Shown piece by piece: positions 34,415-42,061 of a stretch of 48,703 nt of DNA. The DNA lies in NCBI GenBank assembly GCA_002327925.1, contig DCVA01000053.1, positions 1 through 48,703 of the forward strand, given 5' to 3'. The translations under genes were made by a program, and so were the position numbers. Below the pieces are notes generated by a model that did not search any database, was not told the DNA's origin, and was given only the letters and a program-made list of their open reading frames with translations. Source of the stretch: Anaerolineales bacterium UBA2200 (lineage in GTDB: Bacteria; Chloroflexota; Anaerolineae; UBA2200). Numbering within the stretch: the stretch's first letter is position 1; each line of letters begins with the position of its first letter.

Positions 34415-34474
34415 GACAAAGCATATGTGCATGGCGGTCACGCCAGGCAACCCAAGATTCTGGCTTGGCCCATT

Positions 34475-34502
34475 ACCGGCCACTCACCTAACGCTGGCCG
34501 GT
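34475..34502 (-). terminator. hairpin across the VIT-vWA stop codon
   Basis: An eight-base perfect stem (34475-34482 with 34495-34502) whose 12-base loop contains the stop codon. No T-tract follows, so it may stabilise the mRNA end rather than terminate transcription. Confidence 0.35.
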
Positions 34503-36764
34503 GATGTGTCGGAACCAACGCCAGAATGAATCCCACGGGCTGAGCAGTGCGGGCATGGGCGTTGGGTTAGAGAGGATTGGCGGCTCGCCGTTCACCGGGT
34601 CAGGCCCAACCTGATACGCTATCCCATCCAGGACCACGATGAGCCTGTCTCCCACTGCCAGGTACTTGCCCCACTCGGGTCGTTCGGCCAGCAGCCGAAA
34701 GTACTCGCTGCTGCCAAACTGCAAGTCCGTGATGCTCATCGAGTCCGGGTCAAAGACCGTGTCTTTCCAGACGGTTGCTCGCAGGACAAAGGTCTTGTTC
34801 CCAACCTGCCGGATCTGAGTCGCCTCCGTGCTGGCCGCACGCTCGGCCTCCGAGAGCTGACTGTGCGCCTGGCTATCCGCCACCGCCTGGGCACCGACCG
34901 GCGACAGAAGCCGGGGAGCTGGAAAACTCTTTGCCGCCACCTCCTCGCGTCCCGCCTCTGTGAGGATGTCCTGCTGCTCGTCTACGAGGAATGACGTGTA
35001 GGGAGTCATGATCCCATAGCGGATGCTGAGAGCCACGATGCTATCAACGAGCTCCTTGTTCTCGCCGCGAAGGCGTATCTCCCTGAGCATCTGACCAATC
35101 TTGCGCGTCGCCCAGAGCCGCGGGATCGAATCATCACCACCGGACTGGCCAAAACTGATGCCGCTGTAGGTGTAGGTGATCGGCCGCCCATTGACCGATC
35201 CGGACAGGGTCACCGTGGTCGTTCCTCCTGCCCTGTATCGGCCTGCCACCAGCAACTGAGTCCCTGCGAAGAGGTCCGGGATAGGGTCGGGCGACACATC
35301 TTGCACACGGATTGAGCCGAACTCAAGCCGCACATCCGAGAGCAGTGGCGTGCTGATCTTGGCGTAGAAAGACGACACTTCCTCCTCAATGTCCTCCTGT
35401 GGCTCCACGTAGGCACTGGCGCCTCTATGCTCCTCGCTGATAGTATCCAGAAGGACGGTGTTAACGTCGTAGCCCACCCCCAGGGTGAACAGTCTCACAT
35501 CCTTCGTCGCTGCATGCGCCACATCATCAATGATGCGATTCACGTCCGTGACTCCCACTGTGGGCAGTCCATCGGTCAGAAAGACGACGAATTGCGGTCT
35601 ACCCTCGCCGGTCATGGCTAGTGCTTCGAGAAGGGCTCGCTGGATGTTGGTACCCCCGCCGGCGGAAAGCCGGCGGATGAAACTCTCTGCAGCGCTGCGC
35701 TCTGAAGCGGGGAGCAGTTGGTCCGCATACGTTCGAACCGCCCCGTCGAAGGCGATGAGTCCAAAGCGATCCTGTTCATTCAGATGGTCCAGCACGAAGC
35801 GAGCCGCCTCTTTGGCCTGGTTGAGCTTCTGGCCCTCCATGCTTCCGGAAACATCCAACACCAGGAACACATCCTTTGCCACGACTTCCTGTGTTGCGAC
35901 CTCCCACAGGGGAGCGACCAGCAGCAGGAAGAATCCATCGTCGTCAGTTTCCTTGTACGACAGTACGTTGAGCCCGAACTCCTCTTCGGCCTGACTGTAG
36001 TAAAGCTGAAAGTCCTTGTCTGGCCGGACATTGCTCGCTTCAAAGCTGATCAGCACCGAGTTGGGGTCCTTCCGCTCAACCGAAATCTCGTGGCTCGGCG
36101 AGTAGATGGCCCGGATGGGCGAGCGCGCCTCCACGTTCACGACAATGGTGACCTCTTCCAGAGGGCGACTGGAAAAGCGCTCAGTGTTGAGGGGATAGGA
36201 ATAGTGCACCAGTCCGCGCTCCGCCAGAAGAACCTGGCTGTAGCCAAGCTGGATGCGCTTTTCTCCACGCGCCGGGATCGGGTACACGCTGGCCTGAAAG
36301 GCGTTGCGCCCAACGTATTCGAGCAGGGCAGGATCTCGCCTGCGATTGACGATGCCCTCGTAGGTTGCCCGCGCCTCGTCCCTGCTCAGCATCTTGCCGG
36401 ATAGCCTCTCTCCATCCACAAACATGGCAAAATCTGTCACGCTCGCTTCTTCCGGAAGGGGAAAGATGTATGTGCCTTCCAGCTCATAGGAAGACTCATT
36501 GACGAATACCTGGTCGATCTCTGTGCGAGCCACCCCGTTGGTGATTGTCACCTGCACATGATGGTATCTGACCGCCAGGTCGGGCACTTCTGGCACCCTT
36601 GGCGGGGGTACCGGAATGATGAACCCGTCTGCACGAACGGTGGCGTCGCGAGCCACTAACAGCAACAGCAGCATTGTCACCAGCACCCACAGACGCGACG
36701 GGGCTCGCCTGTTCCGGACGACGGTCAATCTGTTGCCAAAGCGCCGCGTGATCGGTTGGATCAT
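34488..36764 (-). CDS. Exported VIT / von Willebrand factor A domain protein
   Basis: The 758-aa product resembles bacterial relatives of inter-alpha-trypsin inhibitor heavy chains. After a signal peptide (about 22-46) come a VIT domain (about 60-190, with ELEGTYIFPLPEEASVTDF), a vWA domain (about 297-470) with an intact metal-ion adhesion motif DVSGS (304-308), and a beta-rich C-terminal region. The product ends without a membrane anchor or sorting signal. Such proteins bind partners at the cell surface through the metal site. The ATG has GAAGGAGGG upstream, and an ECF-like promoter motif lies at 36802-36827. Neighbours are LysM wall proteins and a divergent regulator. Confidence 0.88.
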   Translation of the reverse strand: MIQPITRRFGNRLTVVRNRRAPSRLWVLVTMLLLLLVARDATVRADGFIIPVPPPRVPEVPDLAVRYHHVQVTITNGVARTEIDQVFVNESSYELEGTYIFPLPEEASVTDFAMFVDGERLSGKMLSRDEARATYEGIVNRRRDPALLEYVGRNAFQASVYPIPARGEKRIQLGYSQVLLAERGLVHYSYPLNTERFSSRPLEEVTIVVNVEARSPIRAIYSPSHEISVERKDPNSVLISFEASNVRPDKDFQLYYSQAEEEFGLNVLSYKETDDDGFFLLLVAPLWEVATQEVVAKDVFLVLDVSGSMEGQKLNQAKEAARFVLDHLNEQDRFGLIAFDGAVRTYADQLLPASERSAAESFIRRLSAGGGTNIQRALLEALAMTGEGRPQFVVFLTDGLPTVGVTDVNRIIDDVAHAATKDVRLFTLGVGYDVNTVLLDTISEEHRGASAYVEPQEDIEEEVSSFYAKISTPLLSDVRLEFGSIRVQDVSPDPIPDLFAGTQLLVAGRYRAGGTTTVTLSGSVNGRPITYTYSGISFGQSGGDDSIPRLWATRKIGQMLREIRLRGENKELVDSIVALSIRYGIMTPYTSFLVDEQQDILTEAGREEVAAKSFPAPRLLSPVGAQAVADSQAHSQLSEAERAASTEATQIRQVGNKTFVLRATVWKDTVFDPDSMSITDLQFGSSEYFRLLAERPEWGKYLAVGDRLIVVLDGIAYQVGPDPVNGEPPILSNPTPMPALLSPWDSFWRWFRHITGQR

Positions 36765-36801
36765 CGTTCCCTCCTTCCGCTCTAACCACTCACACCTCCA
36801 G

Positions 36802-36827
36802 GACGTCCTTCGCAGGTTTGATGTTCC
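36802..36827 (-). promoter_or_regulatory. ECF-type promoter candidate for the VIT-vWA gene
   Basis: On the minus strand GGAAC (36827-36823), a 17-base spacer and CGTC (36805-36802) match the ECF consensus exactly. The transcript would start about 30 bases before the ATG at 36764. Confidence 0.5.
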
Positions 36828-36845
36828 TGAGCTCCACGGGTGGCG

Positions 36846-36873
36846 TTGCCGTTCCCGCGCTTTGTACTATAAT
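36846..36873 (+). promoter_or_regulatory. sigma-70 promoter for the tandem-HTH regulator
   Basis: TTGCCG (36846-36851) and a perfect TATAAT (36868-36873) with a 16-base spacer. It lies back to back with the ECF-like site of the VIT-vWA gene, 18 bases away. Confidence 0.7.
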
Positions 36874-36908
36874 GAGTCTGCAAACAACTCAGGCCAGGGG
36901 GAAGAACC

Positions 36909-37394
36909 TTGGATCACACGGAGAGCTCGGCTGTGCGGCAGAAGATCATGGGAGTCCTGCTGCGCCACGCACGACAGACGGCTGGTCGCAGCCAGACTGA
37001 ACTCGCCTCGTCCCTGCACATCCCGACCAGCCGCTACGCGCAGTACGAACATGGCCAGCGTGAGATCACACTCCCCGAGTTGGAGGTGGTAGCGGAATTG
37101 TGCGATGTTCCCCTCGGCTTCTTCTTCGACCACAGCGCTGCAGTGGAGGATGATGGGGTCGCTGCTTTGACCCCGGCGATCCCCCGTCTGCAGCGCAAGC
37201 TGGTGGGGCTTCAGTTGCGACAGGCACGCCAGTGCGCAGGCAAGTCGCACAAGGAGATCGCCGAGGCCCTGGGCATTCCACCCCGGCACGTCTCCGAGTA
37301 CGAGAGCGGTGAACGCGACGTGCCGCCCGAACAGCGCTCCGCCCTGGCAGCTCACTTGAATATGGTGCCCGGCCTGCTCGACCCCGGCGACTGA
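36909..37394 (+). CDS. Transcriptional regulator with two XRE-type HTH domains
   Basis: The 161-aa protein carries two Cro/C1-type helix-turn-helix domains, about 13-70 (RQTAGRSQTELASSLHIPTSRYAQYEHGQREI) and 97-155 (RQCAGKSHKEIAEALGIPPRHVSEYESGERDV), joined by an acidic linker. With two DNA-binding units in one chain it could bind an asymmetric or tandem site as a monomer. The start is TTG at 36909, with AGGGGGAAG upstream; an ATG at 36948 would cut into the first domain. The shared intergenic space suggests control of the divergent VIT-vWA gene. Confidence 0.8.
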   Translation: MDHTESSAVRQKIMGVLLRHARQTAGRSQTELASSLHIPTSRYAQYEHGQREITLPELEVVAELCDVPLGFFFDHSAAVEDDGVAALTPAIPRLQRKLVGLQLRQARQCAGKSHKEIAEALGIPPRHVSEYESGERDVPPEQRSALAAHLNMVPGLLDPGD

Positions 37395-37422
37395 ACCTGC
37401 ACGCCCCATTCGGAGAACGCAA

Positions 37423-37456
37423 AGACGGCCGCTGCCTGCTCAGGCAGCGGCCGTCT
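37423..37456. terminator. bidirectional terminator between HTH regulator and EF-G paralogue
   Basis: A 16-base perfect GC-rich stem (37423-37438 with 37441-37456), in practice with a tetra- or hexaloop. TCGTT follows on the plus strand and TTTGCG on the minus strand. Confidence 0.8.
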
Positions 37457-37472
37457 CGTTGCTGGTGCGGAT

Positions 37473-39545
37473 CTAGTCTTTCTCTTCTTTGGCCTTGGCG
37501 GCCTGTTCGACGATCGTCTGCGTGATGTGCGAGGGTACCGGGTCGTAATGCCCGAATTCCATGCTAAAGTAACCACGCCCCTGCGTCATCGAGCGCAGGT
37601 CGGCAGCGTAACGCTGCATCTCGACCAGCGGCGCCTCGGCATTGATGACGCTGTTCCCGCGCAACTGGTCCATTCCCATGACCTTTGCTCGCTTTGTGTT
37701 CAGGTCTCCCAGCACATCACCCATGAATTGTTCCGGCACGACAATGGTCACCTTCATCACCGGCTCTAGCAGGATCGCTCCGCCATCTTCCATACCCTTC
37801 TTGAAGGCCAGGTGGGCTGCCAGTTTGAAGGCAATTTCGGACGAGTCGACCGGGTGCGACGAGCCGTCATAGAGGGCGGCCTTAAAGTCGGTCGCCGGGT
37901 ATCCAGCCAACATACCCTTGTCTATCGCCTCGTGCATTCCCTTCTCGACAGCCGGGATAAAATTGCGAGGAACATGGCCACCGAACACCTCATCCGAGAA
38001 CTCGAAACCGCTGCCTCGAGGAAGCGGCTCGAAACGCACCCAGATGTCGCCAAACTGTCCGCGGCCACCTGTCTGCTTCTTGTGGCGTCCCTGGACCGAC
38101 ACGGTCTTGGTGATCGTCTCTCTGTAGGGAACTTTCGGAGTCGACGTCACCACCTCCACGCCGAACTTGATTGCCAGGCGCTTTACCGCGATGTCGATGT
38201 GCGAATCACCCATACCCGATACCACACTCTCCCCCGTGTCCGCATCCCGCGTGACGACCAGAGTGGGGTCTTCCTCCACCAGCCGGGCCAGAGCACTACC
38301 CATCTTATCGAGGTCAGCTTTGGTCTTCGGGCTGATCGCGGCAAAGGCGACCGGGTGCGGAAACACAATGCCGGGCAGAACAAGGGGATGATCCTTGTCG
38401 CACATCGTATCGCCAGTGGTGGTCAGCTGCAGTTTCGCAACCGCTCCAATGTCGCCCGCAACGACTTCCTTGGTCGGTGTCTGCTCCTTACCGGTCAGGA
38501 AGAAGAGCTGCCCGACTCGCTCTTCCTCTCCCTTGTTAGCGTTGATGACTCGGGAATCACTCTGCATCGCGCCTGAGTACACCCGGTAGTAGGTCAGCTT
38601 GCCAACATAGGGGTCGGCCATGGTCTTGAAGACCAGGGCGGCGAGCGGGCCCGCCGAATCTGGCTTGATGGTCTCCTCGCTGTTGTCGCGCAGCTTCTTG
38701 GCCACCGCGACGGTTGCCTCAGGGGACGGCAAGTAGCGCACGATCGCCTGCTGCAGCAGGCGCACTCCAATGTTCAGGGTAGCCGAACCGCACAACACCG
38801 GGACAAGCTTGCCTGCAGCAACGGCCTTGGACAGTCCCTGATGGATCTCCTCGGCCGACAGCTCGGCGCCGTCGAGGTACTTGACGATGAGTTCATCATC
38901 CGCTTCTGCGGCTACCTCTATGACCTGCTGACGCAGCGTCTGTGCCTCGTCGCGGAGCTCCTCCGGCACATCGCCGGCCTTGTTGCCATCGCCGGTGTAA
39001 GCCTTCATCGAAAGAAGGTCGATCACTCCCTTGAAAGCTGCCTGTGCTCCGATAGGGAGTTGTATGGGCAGGAATGTGGCCCCGAATTTGGCTCTGAGCT
39101 GCTCCAGCGTTCGCTGAAAGCTCGAGTTCTCACGGTCCATCTTGTTGACAAAGACCATGCGCGGCAGCTTACGCTCGTCTGCGTACTGCCACACCAACTC
39201 CGTGCCCACTTCCACGCCTGATGTGGCGCACACAACCACGACCACCCCGTCGGACACTCGGATGGCGCCCTTGACCTCACCTACAAAATCGGCATATCCA
39301 GGAGTGTCAAGGAGATTCACCTTGTAGTTCTCCCACTCCCAGGGAATCACGGAGGTGTTCACCGAGATCTTGCGCCGGATCTCCTCTGAGTCAAAGTCAG
39401 AGACCGTATTGCCCTCGTCCACGCGACCCAGGCGGCTGATCGCGCCTGTGTTGAACATCATCGCCTCGACCAGCGAAGTCTTGCCCGCCGAACTATGGGC
39501 AACCAGGCTCACATTCCTCAACTCCTCGACCTTGTGACTCTTCAT
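37473..39545 (-). CDS. Elongation factor G-like translation GTPase (EF-G paralogue)
   Basis: The 690-aa protein has the five-domain EF-G layout. G1 is AHSSAGKTS (16-24) rather than the canonical AHIDAGKTT, G3 is DTPG (80-83), G4 is NKMD (134-137) and G5 is CGSA. Domain IV carries the conserved GGRGQFGD and HVPRNFIPAVEKGM. These features fit the EF-G2-like paralogues of actinobacteria, Thermus and Chloroflexota, whose role in translocation or recycling is unclear. It is not in an rpsL-rpsG-tuf cluster, which also argues for a paralogue. The ATG at 39545 follows GGGAGGG. A strong sigma-70 promoter lies at 39622-39650. Confidence 0.92.
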   Translation of the reverse strand: MKSHKVEELRNVSLVAHSSAGKTSLVEAMMFNTGAISRLGRVDEGNTVSDFDSEEIRRKISVNTSVIPWEWENYKVNLLDTPGYADFVGEVKGAIRVSDGVVVVVCATSGVEVGTELVWQYADERKLPRMVFVNKMDRENSSFQRTLEQLRAKFGATFLPIQLPIGAQAAFKGVIDLLSMKAYTGDGNKAGDVPEELRDEAQTLRQQVIEVAAEADDELIVKYLDGAELSAEEIHQGLSKAVAAGKLVPVLCGSATLNIGVRLLQQAIVRYLPSPEATVAVAKKLRDNSEETIKPDSAGPLAALVFKTMADPYVGKLTYYRVYSGAMQSDSRVINANKGEEERVGQLFFLTGKEQTPTKEVVAGDIGAVAKLQLTTTGDTMCDKDHPLVLPGIVFPHPVAFAAISPKTKADLDKMGSALARLVEEDPTLVVTRDADTGESVVSGMGDSHIDIAVKRLAIKFGVEVVTSTPKVPYRETITKTVSVQGRHKKQTGGRGQFGDIWVRFEPLPRGSGFEFSDEVFGGHVPRNFIPAVEKGMHEAIDKGMLAGYPATDFKAALYDGSSHPVDSSEIAFKLAAHLAFKKGMEDGGAILLEPVMKVTIVVPEQFMGDVLGDLNTKRAKVMGMDQLRGNSVINAEAPLVEMQRYAADLRSMTQGRGYFSMEFGHYDPVPSHITQTIVEQAAKAKEEKD

Positions 39546-39621
39546 CAGCCCTCCCATTGCCGTTGTCGGAACGTGCTGCAAGAAGCCCGCGCCAGGGCCG
39601 GCGCGTTCCACAGCATTGGTC

Positions 39622-39650
39622 ATTTTACGGCTGTTTGCGGGCCTTGTCAA
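39622..39650 (-). promoter_or_regulatory. sigma-70 promoter for the EF-G paralogue
   Basis: On the minus strand TTGACA (39650-39645) and TAAAAT (39627-39622) with a 17-base spacer. It begins TTGACAAGGCCCG, as does the promoter at 4428. Confidence 0.8.
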
Positions 39651-39670
39651 TTCCACACAGCGGGAAAGGC

Positions 39671-39699
39671 TTGACATTTGCCGTATGCTGGTATATAGT
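39671..39699 (+). promoter_or_regulatory. sigma-70 promoter for the RodZ-like gene
   Basis: TTGACA (39671-39676) and TATAGT (39694-39699) with a 17-base spacer. It diverges from the EF-G promoter, with 20 bases between the two -35 boxes. Confidence 0.8.
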
Positions 39700-39745
39700 C
39701 CGTTTCGTTACGTCGCCTGCTGGTTACAGTGTTCGGGGGTAGAAG

Positions 39746-40570
39746 ATGCCGGAGCTCGGAGAGCTGCTGCGAAAGGCGCGCGAGGACAAGGGGCTATCCT
39801 TGGCTCAAGTCGAGGAGGCCACCAAGATTCGCCATGCCTACCTCCAGGCTCTGGAAGAAGAGGATTTTGACCGACTTCCTGCCCCTGTGTACGTCAAGGG
39901 CTTTCTGAAAAATTACGCCCTCTTCCTCGGCCTGGATCCTCAGAGCACAACCCAGCTGTATCAGCCAGTACTGGCCAAGACGGTCGCAGCGCCAGTGTTC
40001 TTGGACGAGCCGTTGCGCCCGCACCGTGCGGAGACCCGTCTGGCGCGGTGGATCGGGCTTGTCCTGATTGTCGTTGCCCTCGCGTCCATGGCGTGGTGGG
40101 CATACGGCCAATGGGGAGATCAACTGAATCTCCTTTGGCCTTTCGCCCGGCCAATACCATCGCCCACTGCCACCCAGACCGCCACCGCTACGCTCAGACC
40201 GATCACTCCAACCGCCACTTCTGTTCCGCCCACCCCGACGGAGTTGCCAACCAGTACGCCAACGCACACGCCGAGTCCCGGGGTCTTCACGTCGCTGGAA
40301 CTGCGCATCGATGTCAGCGGCGAGCGAGCCTGGTTAATGGTGGAGGTTGATGACCAGCCCGTGTTCGCCGGTATCCTCGAGCCAGGCGCCTCCAATACCT
40401 GGACAGCTCGAGAGCGGATTGTCCTGCGCTGCGGAAATGCAGGGGCCGTCAGGGTGATCCTGAACGGCGCGGACCTCGGCCTTCTTGGCGCTGCCGGTCA
40501 GGTCGTGGACCAGGAGTGGGTCGTTCCCGGCGTACCCACCCGCACTCCTTCAGCGAGCCCGGGTGCGTGA
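39746..40570 (+). CDS. RodZ-like membrane protein (HTH plus DUF4115 domain)
   Basis: RodZ-type proteins link the MreB cytoskeleton to the wall machinery in rods; in some lineages related proteins act otherwise. The 274-aa product has an N-terminal HTH_25-type helix-turn-helix (about 3-72, LRKAREDKGLSLAQVEEATKI), one membrane helix (about 102-120), a Thr/Pro-rich spacer (about 134-174) and an outer beta domain of the DUF4115 kind (about 177-260). A RodZ role is only partly supported, since no mreB is in the window. The gene precedes rimO by 76 bases in the same direction. Confidence 0.83.
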   Translation: MPELGELLRKAREDKGLSLAQVEEATKIRHAYLQALEEEDFDRLPAPVYVKGFLKNYALFLGLDPQSTTQLYQPVLAKTVAAPVFLDEPLRPHRAETRLARWIGLVLIVVALASMAWWAYGQWGDQLNLLWPFARPIPSPTATQTATATLRPITPTATSVPPTPTELPTSTPTHTPSPGVFTSLELRIDVSGERAWLMVEVDDQPVFAGILEPGASNTWTARERIVLRCGNAGAVRVILNGADLGLLGAAGQVVDQEWVVPGVPTRTPSASPGA

Positions 40571-40646
40571 GCTCTTCGACCATACCCGGCCGCCCTCCCT
40601 CCATCTCGAGACTCCGCTCTGAAAGAGCTCACCCCAATTGAAGCCA

Positions 40647-41963
40647 ATGGCAAAGCGCTACTACCTGCTCACTCTGGGATGCCCCAAGAACACTGTAGAT
40701 GCAGAAGGAATGGCCTGGCTCCTCCAGACATCTGGATGGACACAGACGCAACGAGCTGACCGCGCCGACGTGCTCATCGTCAATACCTGTGGCTTCATCG
40801 AGCCCGCTCGCCAGGAGTCGTTGGATGCACTCCGGGACCTGGCACGCAGTAAGCACCCCGGACAGATGCTGCTTGCTGCCGGATGCCTGTCCCAACGCTG
40901 GGGCAATAGCCTGCGCCGCCTCGTGCCGGGTGTGGACGAGACGATCGGAACCCGCGAGTGGGCGCGAATCGTGCCCTGTGTCCACAACCTCATCCGCACC
41001 GGGACTCACCCACCCGTTCCGCCTCCGGATCAGGTGTCGGTGGTCACGCCCATGCACCGCCGGCAGGCGGGCCCCAGCGCTTACCTCAAGATCTCAGACG
41101 GGTGCGGTGCTTCTTGCGCCTTCTGCGCCATCCCCCAGATCAAAGGACCACACAAGAGCAAGGGGTGCGACGCCATCCTCGCCGAGGTGCGCGAGCTCGC
41201 CGACGCTCATGTTCAGGAGATCATACTAATCGGCCAGGACACAACTGCGTACGGCCACGACCTGGGTGAAAAGGATGGGCTGCCCGGCCTGCTCGAGGAC
41301 ATCCATCGAACGGCTCCACAGATACCCTGGTTACGCCTGATGTACGCCTACCCGCAGCACATCTCCCCCCGTTTGATCGAGCAGATGGCTATCAATCCGC
41401 AGATCTGTCACTACCTGGATCTGCCACTGCAGCACGCCGATCCGGCCACCCTGAGACGGATGCGCCGCTCATCCGATGTCGAAGGCGTGCGACTTCTCAT
41501 CGAGCGTCTGCGCTCGGCGATGCCCGACGTTGCCCTGCGCACCACTTTCATCGTTGGCTTTCCCGGCGAAACCGAAAGCGAATTTCTGAACCTCCTGGAC
41601 TTTATGCGTTCGGTGGCCTTCGACCGAGTGGGAGTTTTCAAGTTCTCTCCAGAGGAAGGCACAGTCGCAGCCAGCTTCCCCGATCCGGTGCCTGCGCCCG
41701 TCGCCGAGGAGCGCTATGCACGCGCCATGGAGCTCCAACGCACCATCTCATTGCAGCGCAACCAGGCGCAAATCGGTCGCACAATGAAGGTGCTGGTAGA
41801 AGGATCCGGCGACGGAGTGACCTTGAGCCGGAGCTATCGCGACGCGCCGGAGATCGATGGTTACGTGATACTGCCCCGTGAACTGAAACCCGGGCAAATG
41901 GTGCAGGCAAAGATCGTAGAAGCAATGGACTATGACTTGAGGGGAGACCTGGTGGAAAGGTAA
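40647..41963 (+). CDS. rimO: Ribosomal protein S12 methylthiotransferase RimO
   Basis: Radical SAM enzyme that methylthiolates an aspartate of ribosomal protein S12 using two 4Fe-4S clusters. The 438-aa protein has the N-terminal cluster cysteines Cys12, Cys48 and Cys80, the radical SAM motif Cys153-x3-Cys157-x2-Cys160 (CGASCAFC), and a C-terminal TRAM domain (about 370-438). GCPKN after the first strand points to RimO rather than the tRNA enzyme MiaB, which reads GCQMN. The ATG at 40647 is used; a TTG nine bases upstream is possible and the ribosome-binding site is weak. Confidence 0.94.
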   Translation: MAKRYYLLTLGCPKNTVDAEGMAWLLQTSGWTQTQRADRADVLIVNTCGFIEPARQESLDALRDLARSKHPGQMLLAAGCLSQRWGNSLRRLVPGVDETIGTREWARIVPCVHNLIRTGTHPPVPPPDQVSVVTPMHRRQAGPSAYLKISDGCGASCAFCAIPQIKGPHKSKGCDAILAEVRELADAHVQEIILIGQDTTAYGHDLGEKDGLPGLLEDIHRTAPQIPWLRLMYAYPQHISPRLIEQMAINPQICHYLDLPLQHADPATLRRMRRSSDVEGVRLLIERLRSAMPDVALRTTFIVGFPGETESEFLNLLDFMRSVAFDRVGVFKFSPEEGTVAASFPDPVPAPVAEERYARAMELQRTISLQRNQAQIGRTMKVLVEGSGDGVTLSRSYRDAPEIDGYVILPRELKPGQMVQAKIVEAMDYDLRGDLVER

Positions 41964-41991
41964 GGACCAGGCAGATTATCCGACCTGGTCC
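41964..41991. terminator. hairpin after rimO
   Basis: An eight-base perfect stem (41964-41971 with 41984-41991) begins directly at the rimO stop. No T-tract follows on either strand, so this is a weak terminator at best, placed between convergent genes. Confidence 0.4.
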
Positions 41992-42061
41992 CCAAACGAG
42001 TGTTCGACGGTGCAGGCCGCGGGCACCAACTACGGCCCTGCAAGCCCTGTCTCATACGCTT

